In this document: positions 9,761 through 17,858 of the stretch, piece by piece
How positions within the stretch are numbered: position 1 is the first letter of the stretch
How the letters are laid out: each line of letters starts with the position of its first letter
DNA from: Pseudomonas eucalypticola
Lineage (GTDB): Bacteria; Pseudomonadota; Gammaproteobacteria; Pseudomonadales; Pseudomonadaceae
DNA: 64,000 nt
Reading direction: 5' to 3'
Assembly (NCBI RefSeq): GCF_013374995.1
Contig: NZ_CP056030.1
Location: 4,620,501-4,684,500, forward strand
The notes under the pieces: model-generated
Seen by the model: the letters and a program-made list of their open reading frames with translations, nothing else
Database searches by the model: none
What the model was told of the DNA's origin: nothing
Made by a program: the position numbers and the translations under genes

Positions 9761-10342
9761 TCACTGATCGTCAGACTCAGGTTTGTCAACCGCACAATGC
9801 GACACGACCACACCATGCCTCTTTAACTCCGCGATGCTCTTATCAAAATTAGTTTTGTATTGCTGTAAAAGCCTTTCGCCAGAAGGCGGTCGAAGGGGGT
9901 GGCGACCTTGGGGCTGAAGCGCAGGATCAGCGTGAGCCGTTCGCTTCAGAGGCTTGGTCGGAGAATCCTGGCCCAGGTCACTCAGCTCTCGCTCACGGAG
10001 ATTAATACATACCGGTTCAGCAGGAGGCGTCTTCGCCTCGCGTAAAAGGTCGCTGAACCATTTCCAGCCCAACGCTGCAAAAGAAATGATCCCATAGCGA
10101 CTGCCATTTTCCGTAACTACCCATAGGCTTCGACCCGCCGCGTGGACTTCAACAATATGCGATGTTTGAATACGATGACCGTCAGCGAACCGGCCTAACT
10201 CATCGGCCTTTACGTGACTCCACACTTCTCCGACCATCACGGGGGGCGAGTCCAACCTGGCATTCGTGACGAATGCTGTAAAAGCGATCCCATTTGCGTC
10301 AGCAAGCAGCCTGGATACAGCATTCTTAAAATCTCTTGTCAT
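9761..10342 (-). CDS. hypothetical protein
   Basis: A 193-residue protein with no motif I recognise. The first 105 residues look like a compact folded domain (FVTNARLDSPPVMVGEV, then SHIVEVHAAGRSLWVVTE), the rest is a basic, proline-rich linker and a helical tail. It lies between two other leftward hypothetical genes and probably shares their transcript. Typical of accessory genes on Pseudomonas islands. Confidence 0.5.
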   Translation of the reverse strand: MTRDFKNAVSRLLADANGIAFTAFVTNARLDSPPVMVGEVWSHVKADELGRFADGHRIQTSHIVEVHAAGRSLWVVTENGSRYGIISFAALGWKWFSDLLREAKTPPAEPVCINLRERELSDLGQDSPTKPLKRTAHADPALQPQGRHPLRPPSGERLLQQYKTNFDKSIAELKRHGVVVSHCAVDKPESDDQ

Positions 10343-10385
10343 TGCAGCTCCTGCCTACCACCCAAATCCAACCCATCCCTTCAAC

Positions 10386-10817
10386 CTACCGATCTTCAGA
10401 TCGAGCGCGCCTATCCACGAACGTCAGTAGCTCACCCGAGAACAAGCGACGAAACCCGATCCGATCCAGCTCTCTCCACCCCAATGCCTCACAAGCTCCT
10501 GGCTCCAGCTGTAGGAAGAATTGCCCATCGCTGGAATGGCACACATATCCCAACCACGTCGGAACTTGACGATCATCCAACGACCGGCGCATCGCTAAGA
10601 CATCGCCTGGAGATACGACCGGGCGGTGATCAGGGTCGAGGACAAAATAGCCCGCTCGCCGTGCGACCTTTGCCGAACTCGATGCTTCGATGTCTTCAAT
10701 GTCCTGGCAGAGCGAGCCCATCGGCCCCACCTTCACCGAACCTGGCTTCAAAGCCTTGTTTCGATAGTACCGATCAATCCGCTCTCGGATCCGAATCCAC
10801 AACGCACGGGAAATCAC
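10386..10817 (-). CDS. hypothetical protein
   Basis: A 143-residue protein of unknown family, first of a leftward run of three. It begins with a basic helix (MISRALWIRIRERIDRYYR) and then a mixed alpha/beta region with GYFVLDPDHRPVVSPGDVL. It is divergent from the XRE regulator at 10972, with about 150 bases between, so that regulator may control it. Confidence 0.5.
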   Translation of the reverse strand: MISRALWIRIRERIDRYYRNKALKPGSVKVGPMGSLCQDIEDIEASSSAKVARRAGYFVLDPDHRPVVSPGDVLAMRRSLDDRQVPTWLGYVCHSSDGQFFLQLEPGACEALGWRELDRIGFRRLFSGELLTFVDRRARSEDR

Positions 10818-10971
10818 CGACTGCCTCGCTCTGCTAGGCGTATGGCTGCTACCAGACGCGGACGAGACGTCGCGGCTTCAGGGCAGCACTCAAGGCCAAC
10901 ATAATATTCAAAGAACCACAAAAGCACACAATAGTGGGCATTTCGAAGATCCTATCCCTCCTTGCGTTTAA

Positions 10972-11310
10972 ATGCCAGCATTTCAAAATGCTGGAGCAGA
11001 CGGGTTGGATATCGACGAAGCGTTTGGGCTCGTGCTACGCGAAATCCGTGAATTCCGTGGGCTGAAGCAGGACTCGTTCGGCTCGGCAGCCTCGCGGAAT
11101 TACATTGGCCGCCTAGAAAAAGGTGAGCATTCTCCGACTCTTGAGCGTGTCGAAAAAATCGCGGATGCGTTGGGCGTAGATCCAGTGCTGTTGATTTTGT
11201 GGTCTTACGACCGGGCTGGCGACAAGGCGCTCGGGACGAGCGGAGAAAAGGGCAACGACGCTTTGAAAAAACTGATGGCCGCAATGCTTGATCTTGGGGA
11301 GAAACGATGA
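10972..11310 (+). CDS. XRE-family transcriptional regulator
   Basis: A 112-residue protein with a Cro/C1-type helix-turn-helix at about residues 16-75: LREIREFRGLKQDSFGSAA, then NYIGRLEKGEHSPTLERVEKIADALGVDP. The pattern 'SRNYIGRLEKG...PTL..' is typical of XRE repressors. It faces away from the leftward trio 10817-9288 and may regulate it and itself. A single-domain repressor; the target operator is not identified. Confidence 0.8.
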   Translation: MPAFQNAGADGLDIDEAFGLVLREIREFRGLKQDSFGSAASRNYIGRLEKGEHSPTLERVEKIADALGVDPVLLILWSYDRAGDKALGTSGEKGNDALKKLMAAMLDLGEKR

Positions 11311-11441
11311 GGGGTTGAGGCCCGCTCGGGCAATGGCCCGATTCGGCGGATCGAGCTTTCACAGGCGACTGGCTAACGGCCTCCTCTCCGTGGCTCCTTT
11401 CTCGCGCAGCGGGCTCTGCCACTGCCAACACGGAACTCGAA

Positions 11442-11801
11442 TTACATCGGTTTTACAGAAACGACCTCTACGTACCTGTACTTCTTTCTCGCTGCCCTCA
11501 CCGCTTCCTGCTCAGCCAAGAGCGTGCTGAGCGTGTCGGCTTCATACACAAACTCGTAAGTCTTGCCTTCGAATTCATTGCCGACCCGAAGAACTACCTT
11601 CAAGCGCGGAGTAAATGGCTTTGGCGCCTTTCGTTTTACCTGAGGAGTCGCGGTCTGCAAATGCACAGGGCTATCTGGCGTGGCCTTTGCTGGGAGCGTA
11701 GGTAGCGCCTCAGCGCTACCGAATAGCGCTTTGCGCATATCGGCTTCAGTTAAATCGTTTTGCATCTCAGGTTCCAGTGACCGGGTAATCTGGCTGGTCA
11801 C
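11442..11801 (-). CDS. hypothetical protein
   Basis: A 119-residue protein; an internal ATG at 11765 is an alternative start. The N-terminal half is a low-complexity, proline-rich linker; the C-terminal 55 residues form an alpha/beta segment (LKVVLRVGNEFEGKTYEFVY followed by a helix and RYVEVVSV). I recall similar small proteins on Pseudomonas integrative elements, without known function. Confidence 0.45.
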   Translation of the reverse strand: MTSQITRSLEPEMQNDLTEADMRKALFGSAEALPTLPAKATPDSPVHLQTATPQVKRKAPKPFTPRLKVVLRVGNEFEGKTYEFVYEADTLSTLLAEQEAVRAARKKYRYVEVVSVKPM

Positions 11802-11945
11802 ATATTACCAGCATTCCCTGCCTGGCCCCTTGCAATCCCTCAGTGCAAATGCACCAGGCCGTGGCCCGCCGCTCAAAAAAACCATCGCTTATAAACAAGA
11901 TCTTGAAATATGGGAGTTAGGCTTTCCGGCCAACAGGTTCGAACG

Positions 11946-12191
11946 ATGAAGCAGGCCTGGACACCTGGCCTAAGCAACAAGCTCGACGAACGCACCCGCG
12001 CATTTGTAAGGGCAGCTTCGGAAGGCCTGGAACGGACAGCTCATTGGTTCATGAAGCTGGCCATTCAACGCTTGCTGAAAGAAGCTGAGGCAGGCGCACA
12101 AGTGGCAGATTTACTCGATAGCGAAGCCCTGCACGCCGATCAAGAGCACTACAGCACCAACCCATTGGTGAAGCCAAGGGCTTTGCGCTAG
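11946..12191 (+). CDS. small hypothetical protein
   Basis: An 81-residue, mostly helical protein (MKQAWTPGLSNKLDERTR...). An in-frame ATG at 11910 would add 12 residues, but neither start has a good ribosome site. No motif recognised. Of doubtful importance, though codon use and length fit a real accessory gene. Confidence 0.4.
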   Translation: MKQAWTPGLSNKLDERTRAFVRAASEGLERTAHWFMKLAIQRLLKEAEAGAQVADLLDSEALHADQEHYSTNPLVKPRALR

Positions 12192-12410
12192 ACCGCACCT
12201 CCTCAGTCGCCTATGGTTAACCAGCAGCATCGATACCAAAGATCCCGCAGCACCTTGCTGGAGCGTCCGGCTTCGTCCTTTCCACTCAGGGCGAAGCTCC
12301 CGGTAGGAGCAGTGGACATTTCTAAGGCTCAGTGATGCCGTCATTGATAAAACAAGCTTTTAATTCGTAACATCCTGACAATTAACCATCAGCGCCAGGG
12401 AGCTAGGGCA

Positions 12411-13490
12411 GTGGAGCTACAGTCACGAATCGTATTCATCGACACCAATATCTACATCTCGAAAAACTATCAATTTTTAACCCACGCCTTGGGCTCACTC
12501 AAACAGCTCCGAGAAGCAGATGAGATACGTATTCTCATCCCCGACGTTACCGATAGGGAAGTTAGGTCCCACATCCGCGCGGAATCAGTCGCTGCTGCCG
12601 CCACACTCAAAAAGGTTAAAAAAGAAGCGATGCTGCTTCGAAACCTACCTGATGTACCTGCACACGGAATTTTTACCGACATTTCTGCGGATGAAATCGA
12701 GGAAAAGCTATTACAAAATTGGGAATTATTCATAACGGGCGAAGGAATTGAGCAAATCAGCGTTGACGGTATTGCGCCCAGCAGGGTGTTCGAACGTTAT
12801 TTTTCAGTAACCCCGCCCTTCGCCACCGGGGCAAAAGAAAAGGAATTTGCAGACGCTTTTGTGTTAGAAAGACTGGCCGACTTCTCAGTAGAAAGAACCC
12901 ACTCAATCCATGTAATTAGCAACGATACGGACATGGAGAAGTATTGCGCCGACAACCCGAGATTAGTATTCAGCAAATCCATCGATGAATTCATTAGCGC
13001 GGTAAACCTCAGAGTTTCTGTAGAACCATCGGCATTTGCAACTGAAGCGCTGAACAAAGTAGCCGATGAGATTTTGGACTATGTCGAGCGATATCTGCCT
13101 GAGGCAGATTACGAAATACGCTCCGTAGACTGGACTGCGGAAATCGAGAACATAGATATTCAAGAGTTGAAACTCTCAAGCTCCAACCTTATTTCTGTTG
13201 ATGATGAACAATGCGAATACGAATTAGAGTACACAGCCATAATCGAGACAACTGAAAGCATCAAAGATTATGACAGAAGCCCATTTGATCACGAGGACAA
13301 CAGCTATCCTTTTGTGCTGGAATCAGAGGTCATTCGGAAATTTGAGCTACCGATCTCTATAGAAGCCAGACTATTCTACGAGGACAAACTACTTAACAGC
13401 GTTAGCTTCGATGTAGATCTGCCATATGGAATTTTGCTCAAAAACCCCATAGAAGAAACTAGACGCGAACTCGATATTAATGGCGACTGA
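12411..13490 (+). CDS. PIN-like (DUF4935-type) putative ribonuclease
   Basis: A 359-residue protein. The N-terminal 190 residues carry PIN-fold hallmarks: IVFIDTNIYI (first acidic residue with the following N), LIPDVTDREV, an acidic pair in KEKEFADAFVLERL, and VISNDTDMEKYC with the last aspartates. That order fits the DUF4935 branch of PIN nucleases. The C-terminal 150 residues are acidic, beta-rich and unrecognised, perhaps a sensor. The start is GTG 12411 with AGGGAGCTAGGG just upstream. GC content is clearly lower than in the chromosome. PIN proteins in islands are usually RNases used in toxin-antitoxin or abortive infection; which applies here is not visible, and no antitoxin neighbour is obvious. 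Confidence 0.75.
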   Translation: MELQSRIVFIDTNIYISKNYQFLTHALGSLKQLREADEIRILIPDVTDREVRSHIRAESVAAAATLKKVKKEAMLLRNLPDVPAHGIFTDISADEIEEKLLQNWELFITGEGIEQISVDGIAPSRVFERYFSVTPPFATGAKEKEFADAFVLERLADFSVERTHSIHVISNDTDMEKYCADNPRLVFSKSIDEFISAVNLRVSVEPSAFATEALNKVADEILDYVERYLPEADYEIRSVDWTAEIENIDIQELKLSSSNLISVDDEQCEYELEYTAIIETTESIKDYDRSPFDHEDNSYPFVLESEVIRKFELPISIEARLFYEDKLLNSVSFDVDLPYGILLKNPIEETRRELDINGD

Positions 13491-13540
13491 TTAAGGTACG
13501 GCCTGCGCGCCGCTAGCTCAGCGGCGCCAGATTTTGAAAT

Positions 13541-14389
13541 TCACGTCCTAAGTGTCCGAATTCTTGCAGTCAAATCCACCTCAAGCTGCGCTATCCCTTG
13601 GTCATTTGCGAGATACCTGATATGCCGTAGGTGTGCAATATCGAATGGGATGTCAGCGGCGTTTTGGGTAATGATGATCACTTCCTTACCATAGGAATGA
13701 GCGATCCCCATCTCGTAGAAAACGTTGGCATTCTTGCCGGTGCAATCGCAAATGACTATCGCGGCTTCGTCAATCAAAGCAACAACATCCTGGATAATCG
13801 CCGGGTGGTCCCATCTGTTGTCGGCCCGCCCACTGTCCATCCCATTCGCTGTGGCAGCTCGTTGAATGGCATCCCAGACAGGCCCGAACCCCGCGAAAGG
13901 CATCATTGCAGAGAGTAAATCAGGGCGAACACGCTGAGGCGTTGCTAGCTGGAAAACAGTAGGCTGCCGAATGGGGCGTCTCCACTCCGTCAACAAGACT
14001 TTGAACAAATCGGCGTCCTTGATCGCCCAATGACTGTGTTCAAACGGGCCAAATCCCTTGCGCGGGACCTGGATCCCTAAAGCGGGAGCAAGCGCCATCA
14101 GATCATCCAGAGGAATCGGGGGGATATCAGGGTCGTAGCGATACTCGACCACAACATTGCTGCCCTGCAATCGCGTGCTGGTAATCTCCCCTACACGAGC
14201 AACTTGATCAGGCTCAAACCTGGAGTTTTCCGGGGAAAAAACAGCAGGCAATCGCCTCATCAGATCAAAATTGGGCAGATCCCCAGTCTTCCACTGTGGC
14301 CCTAGAGCAGCATCAACATAGACACGTCCTAGAGCAAGCTCGTCGCGCCGACCGCTCCAGCCGTTTGCCATAACTAGCAAATTGAACAT
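13541..14389 (-). CDS. nucleoside deoxyribosyltransferase/TIR-like effector candidate
   Basis: A 282-residue protein. The C-terminal domain has the order MMPFAGFGPVWDAI, then ALIDEAAIVICDCTG, NANVFYEMGIAHSYGKEVI and IPFDIAHLRHIRYL, which is the common nucleoside 2-deoxyribosyltransferase-like/TIR-like domain of bacterial defence proteins; the D-x-T-G-x-N-x-N-V-F-Y-E stretch holds the likely catalytic glutamate. The N-terminal 150 residues are unrecognised. Start 14389 is fixed by AAGGAGG six bases upstream; longer starts lack this. It is transcribed away from the retron promoter, about 165 bases from the retron palindrome. In retron Ec86 a protein of this broad class is the toxic effector, so it could be a retron partner; a stand-alone gene is equally possible. 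Confidence 0.75.
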   Translation of the reverse strand: MFNLLVMANGWSGRRDELALGRVYVDAALGPQWKTGDLPNFDLMRRLPAVFSPENSRFEPDQVARVGEITSTRLQGSNVVVEYRYDPDIPPIPLDDLMALAPALGIQVPRKGFGPFEHSHWAIKDADLFKVLLTEWRRPIRQPTVFQLATPQRVRPDLLSAMMPFAGFGPVWDAIQRAATANGMDSGRADNRWDHPAIIQDVVALIDEAAIVICDCTGKNANVFYEMGIAHSYGKEVIIITQNAADIPFDIAHLRHIRYLANDQGIAQLEVDLTARIRTLRT

Positions 14390-14554
14390 AAATCGCCTCC
14401 TTGCCCTGAGATCACCCATTTAAAAGCCTTGCCGTCCCACGTTGCAACCGAATTCAACCGAAGCCTTCTGATTGGCGTTGAAGCCGTTTTCCCGAGGAAC
14501 CGCAAAGGTGTCTGACAGCCGCGTTCACTAGTGCCAGGCCACCATTCCTTACAG

Positions 14555-14612
14555 AAATAAATTCGCTAATAGCGAATTTATTTTTGACATCTCTCTCGAT
14601 CAGGCATAGCCT
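14555..14612 (+). promoter_or_regulatory. retron promoter with palindromic operator
   Basis: A perfect inverted repeat with 14-base arms (AAATAAATTCGCTA / TAGCGAATTTATTT) around one central base occupies 14555-14583. It abuts a consensus -35 box TTGACA (14584-14589), followed after 17 bases by TAGCCT (14607-14612) as a moderate -10. The position is ideal for a repressor, most simply the HTH protein encoded at 15063. The palindrome is also close to the divergent gene at 14389 and might control both directions. Confidence 0.6.
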
Positions 14613-14617
14613 GCATC

Positions 14618-14830
14618 TGCGGTAGGGAGATTTACTCGCAGCTGTGGGGGCTTCGGCCCTGTGGAGGTTCGCCTCTAACCCTTCCCCACGCGCGCCGAGG
14701 CCTCAGCACCACTGGCCACCGGGCCGCGAAGGGATACTGCTTCCGCGCGAGACGGAAGCAGGTGCTCAGAAGGGGGGAAAAGTGTTGCTTGCTCCAGCTT
14801 TCAATCCAGTTGCACGCGAGACCTCTCAAT
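14618..14830 (+). ncRNA. putative retron msr-msd RNA
   Basis: Read from sequence by hand. Two short hairpins with UUCG loops (GGGC/GCCC 14648-14659 and GAGG/CCTC 14664-14675) look like an msr region. A long branched stem follows: TTCCCC 14682-14687 with GGGGAA 14774-14779, AGCACC 14705-14710 with GGTGCT 14761-14766, and a tip of nine pairs CTGCTTCCG 14737-14745 with CGGAAGCAG 14753-14761, as expected for msd. Ends can pair as a1/a2: GGGAG 14625-14629 with CTCTC 14823-14827, CTCGC 14635-14639 with GCGAG 14816-14820, and AGCTG with CAGTT near 14807. An AGC at 14640-14642 could hold the branching G. Ends are approximate. Confidence 0.62.
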
Positions 14831-14855
14831 TCAGAGAGGGCAACGAGGATAAAAA

Positions 14856-15020
14856 ATGAAAACTGATAAACCCGCCAAGCGACGCTCGACAGTGAAGAAA
14901 CGACGTAAGGTGAAATGGCTAAAGGTGATTTTCAGTGCTGTACGTTGGATCGGGTTCGCGTTATCCCTGGTCGACAAGCATTGGCCCAAGCTCTCGGAAA
15001 GCTTACGTGATCTGCTCTAA
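14856..15020 (+). CDS. 54-residue basic, hydrophobic peptide gene within retron operon
   Basis: A short frame from ATG 14856 to TAA 15018-15020, with ACGAGGA (14843-14849) seven bases upstream. The first 20 residues are strongly basic (MKTDKPAKRRSTVKKRRKVK), then comes a hydrophobic stretch around residues 21-40 (WLKVIFSAVRWIGFALSLV) and a polar tail. It lies just after the predicted a2 end of the msr-msd RNA and before the HTH and RT genes, all in one direction. Its make-up suggests a membrane- or nucleic-acid-binding peptide, possibly the toxic effector of the retron. No family recognised; that it is translated is inferred from its ribosome site, frame and conserved-looking placement. Confidence 0.55.
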   Translation: MKTDKPAKRRSTVKKRRKVKWLKVIFSAVRWIGFALSLVDKHWPKLSESLRDLL

Positions 15021-15062
15021 CTGTCTTACCCCCGCTGTTGTCACACGTAAAGGAGCCCTATG

Positions 15063-15374
15063 ATGTTGAACCAGGCGCTGCGCTTGATTCGCACTTACCA
15101 TGACTTGTCTCAGACCGAGCTTTGTAAAGAGCTTGGCATCTCAAACTCATATCTATCAGAGATTGAGTCAGGAAAAAAGCAGCCCACGATTGAGCTACTC
15201 ACTAAATACAGCGATCACTTCGAAATACCGCTATCCTCCATACTTTTTTTCTCTGAAAATATGGATACCCCCAAACCTACATCCAAGCTGCGAACCAGCA
15301 TTGCAAAAAAGGTCATACACATTTTGGAATGGGTGGAAAATAAAAATGAGGCAAAAGCGAGAAAAGGTAGTTAA
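15063..15374 (+). CDS. retron-associated XRE-type HTH protein
   Basis: A 103-residue protein with an N-terminal Cro/C1 helix-turn-helix at about residues 5-60: LRLIRTYHDLSQTELCKELG, SNSYLSEIESGKKQPTIELL. The C-terminal tail is a basic amphipathic helix (KVIHILEWVENKNEAKARK). ATG 15063 has AAAGGAG at good spacing; ATG 15060 is also possible. Its 3' end overlaps the reverse transcriptase start by 29 bases, which indicates coupled translation. One described retron type carries just such a small HTH partner (type VI as I recall it). It is the natural candidate to bind the palindrome at 14555. Confidence 0.82.
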   Translation: MLNQALRLIRTYHDLSQTELCKELGISNSYLSEIESGKKQPTIELLTKYSDHFEIPLSSILFFSENMDTPKPTSKLRTSIAKKVIHILEWVENKNEAKARKGS

Positions 15375-16401
15375 GCGCGAGCGTAAATCCTACGAAATTT
15401 GCCAAAGCGCATTATACAATACGTCGACCAAATCTAAGTTGGCGTCGCTATTCTCGATTGGGATCCAGGAATTAAAAGAATGTATTGGCGATTACCGCCA
15501 GTTCCAGCTAAAATCAGAGCCAGACCCCTTCAAGGCTGGCAAGCCACCCAAAGTTCGGCAGGTGCAGAAACCATCGCCTCGCCTATTAGTCATTCATGAG
15601 CGAATTTTGAAGCTTCTCCGCTGTGTACGTGTGCCTGAATATATGCAATTCGCGCTGAAAGGTACATCCTATAAAATAAACGCCGAAGCGCACCTTGGAA
15701 AAAACAGCGTCGCCACGCTGGACATTCGGAATTTTTTCGGCTCCACATCAAAGTCAAAAGTATTCAACTTTTTCAAGGAAGCTCTCAAGGCACCAGGTGA
15801 TGTCGCAAACTTGTACGCAGACTTGATCACGTTTGATAACTGCCTACCTACTGGAAGTCCGCTCAGCCCATTAATTTCATTCTATGCAAACAAAAGCCTT
15901 TTCGACGACATAGACAATATAGCAAAAGCCCACAACCTGGTGTTTACCTGCTACGTGGACGACCTGACGTTCTCAGGTGACAAAATTAGTGACGGGTTTA
16001 TGTGGCAAATTGAGCAGACTATTGCTGCACACGGACACGTTGTTGCTAGTGACAAAACCAAGGTATTTAAGAATGGGAGACCTGCCCACATCACTGGCGT
16101 TATTGTCCACGATGGCCTTATTCGAGTACCAAACGCTCGACACAGAAAGATGAGGCTAATTAAAGCTGCTATTACCAGCGGCAAAGGCACTCATGGCCTT
16201 TCAAAAAAGGAACTTGAGTACAAATTGGGAGGATTGCTTGGGGAAGCAGCATATCTCGACCCCAGCCTCTTACCCGCCGCTATCGAGTTCAACAAATCTT
16301 TTCAGAAAAGCAACACAAAAACTATAGAACATAAAGCTGACCATACCAATAAAAATGATAAGCAGTCACCGGACAGCCCTATAGACGTCCCTTGGGAGTA
16401 G
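15346..16401 (+). CDS. retron reverse transcriptase
   Basis: A 351-residue reverse transcriptase that would copy part of the upstream RNA into multicopy single-stranded DNA. Visible motifs: the retron-specific NAEAH (NAxxH), TLDIRNFFGST (motif A aspartate), PTGSPLSPLISFYAN (motif B), CYVDDLTFSG with the catalytic YxDD, and HITGVIV as the VTG-like retron Y-region motif. The length fits a stand-alone retron RT. Start ATG 15346 lies inside the HTH gene; the open frame extends back to 15100 but that would be an overlap of 275 bases and lacks RT homology. Low GC. The C-terminal 45 residues are polar and probably disordered. Confidence 0.92.
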   Translation: MRQKREKVVKRERKSYEICQSALYNTSTKSKLASLFSIGIQELKECIGDYRQFQLKSEPDPFKAGKPPKVRQVQKPSPRLLVIHERILKLLRCVRVPEYMQFALKGTSYKINAEAHLGKNSVATLDIRNFFGSTSKSKVFNFFKEALKAPGDVANLYADLITFDNCLPTGSPLSPLISFYANKSLFDDIDNIAKAHNLVFTCYVDDLTFSGDKISDGFMWQIEQTIAAHGHVVASDKTKVFKNGRPAHITGVIVHDGLIRVPNARHRKMRLIKAAITSGKGTHGLSKKELEYKLGGLLGEAAYLDPSLLPAAIEFNKSFQKSNTKTIEHKADHTNKNDKQSPDSPIDVPWE

Positions 16402-16584
16402 TATAGTGCCTAGACACCAAAATCTGCGGCAAGCAATGATCTTGAGTCTAGAAAGCACTTTGTGGAGATATTTTCCTTGAAGCGCAATGCCCCACATCTG
16501 AGGCATGAAGGATCATAGAACAACCTAGTTCTTTGTTTGACCCCACTCCGTAACTGACCATCTTTAAATATTACCGAGACTGAA

Positions 16585-17721
16585 ATGGCAACCCGTATCG
16601 ACTTAGCCGTACCATACGAAGAAAAAGATGAAGCTAAAAAGTTCGACGTTGAGTGGGATGAAGAAAATCGAGTTTGGTGGACGACTGACGAAGGCATGTG
16701 TGAAGCGCTGGAGAGATGGCTACCATATACTCCTACTCCTCCAGACGTGGTCGACTCTCTGCCAACGTTCGAGCCCACGGTAGATGAGCAAGTTTTCGTC
16801 GAACAGCTCGCTCAAGATTGCGAATATGAAGAGTGGATGTTGCTTATGCTGCCTGAAGATAAATGGGGAGCATTCTGGCGCGACGATCTGAAAACGAGTG
16901 CCGCTACGCATATCGCCGAAGAAAACTACGATGGGGGCTGTCGTTTTATTGCTACCAGCATAGATTCCGTATTGGACTATATGCGCAACAATCTCATTCA
17001 TACTGGCGCCATACACAAAGAGTCAAATAGCCTCCTCCTAGACGGTCCAACTTGCTATGGCAAGCTTACTATAGGAAATAGGACGTTCGACATCGAACTT
17101 TCTGCTTTTTGCGAAGAGATGGTAGAAAATATGTCCTCACATACCCCAATCCCATCCCAGAACAGCAACCTTAGCCTAAGCATATTTTCATTCATTGACA
17201 AAAATACAGCTGAAATTTTCAAGGCACCGCTGATCAAAGACCTTGCTATTGCAGAACAAATCTCAAAGTCACTTAGGCTGCCCCTGCCATTGGAGGCAAA
17301 ACTAAATCGAGTAAAATGCTCAGAATTTATCGACGCGCACAAATCTGACCTGACAATGTACCGAGCCATTCGCAGAGAGCTTGAGCGCGGCACTTGGCCG
17401 ATAACCAAGCTCATCAACAACTATGTAAAATGGATAGTCGCTCGAACTAAACTAGCCCAGAACATACCATGGGAGTCGATTGCTGACGAGCTTGGAGTAA
17501 AAACCAAAGCCACAATTGAAAAGTACGCGGTTCAGGCGGACCAGGCAGAGATTGATAATCCAGAACTCCTGACCAACCCAACATACACAAGCCTAATTAA
17601 AATTGGCCTTGCTGGAGATAGCGTTGATTATGCCGTATCACACTTGGTTGATGCCGCCGCTTGGGAGGAATTCGCGTATGAAAAACAGGTACGCAGAGCC
17701 TTGAAGGCTAAAAACTCATAA
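16585..17721 (+). CDS. DUF5710-type N-terminus with unrecognised C-terminal region
   Basis: A 378-residue protein. The first 55 residues (RIDLAVPYEEKDEAKKFDV, then DEENRVWWTTDEGMCEALER and W) match the short DUF5710 motif 'I-L-x-V-P-Y/F-x-E-K-D-x-A-K-x-x-G-A-x-W-D...W', seen in plasmid and phage proteins, often DNA-metabolism enzymes. The remaining 300 residues are unrecognised. It starts 184 bases after the retron RT and on the same strand, so it could be read through with the retron, or be independent. A second DUF5710 gene in the same island (24627) is broken by an insertion sequence. Low GC. Confidence 0.65.
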   Translation: MATRIDLAVPYEEKDEAKKFDVEWDEENRVWWTTDEGMCEALERWLPYTPTPPDVVDSLPTFEPTVDEQVFVEQLAQDCEYEEWMLLMLPEDKWGAFWRDDLKTSAATHIAEENYDGGCRFIATSIDSVLDYMRNNLIHTGAIHKESNSLLLDGPTCYGKLTIGNRTFDIELSAFCEEMVENMSSHTPIPSQNSNLSLSIFSFIDKNTAEIFKAPLIKDLAIAEQISKSLRLPLPLEAKLNRVKCSEFIDAHKSDLTMYRAIRRELERGTWPITKLINNYVKWIVARTKLAQNIPWESIADELGVKTKATIEKYAVQADQAEIDNPELLTNPTYTSLIKIGLAGDSVDYAVSHLVDAAAWEEFAYEKQVRRALKAKNS

Positions 17722-17858
17722 ACCAACGCGGGCTTCATTGCTGCTGCGCAGACACTCCTTGGGTTACCATTCGGGGTAGGTATCGGATTGAGCGCCGTCT
17801 CATCTTTTTCAAGTGGGACGGTCGCCCTCTAGTAGAAAGATCAGGATGAACACTTAAT

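Noticed and set aside
15100..15345. N-terminal extension of the reverse transcriptase
   Set aside because: This part overlaps the HTH gene in another frame and its translation lacks RT homology; ATG 15346 is a better start.
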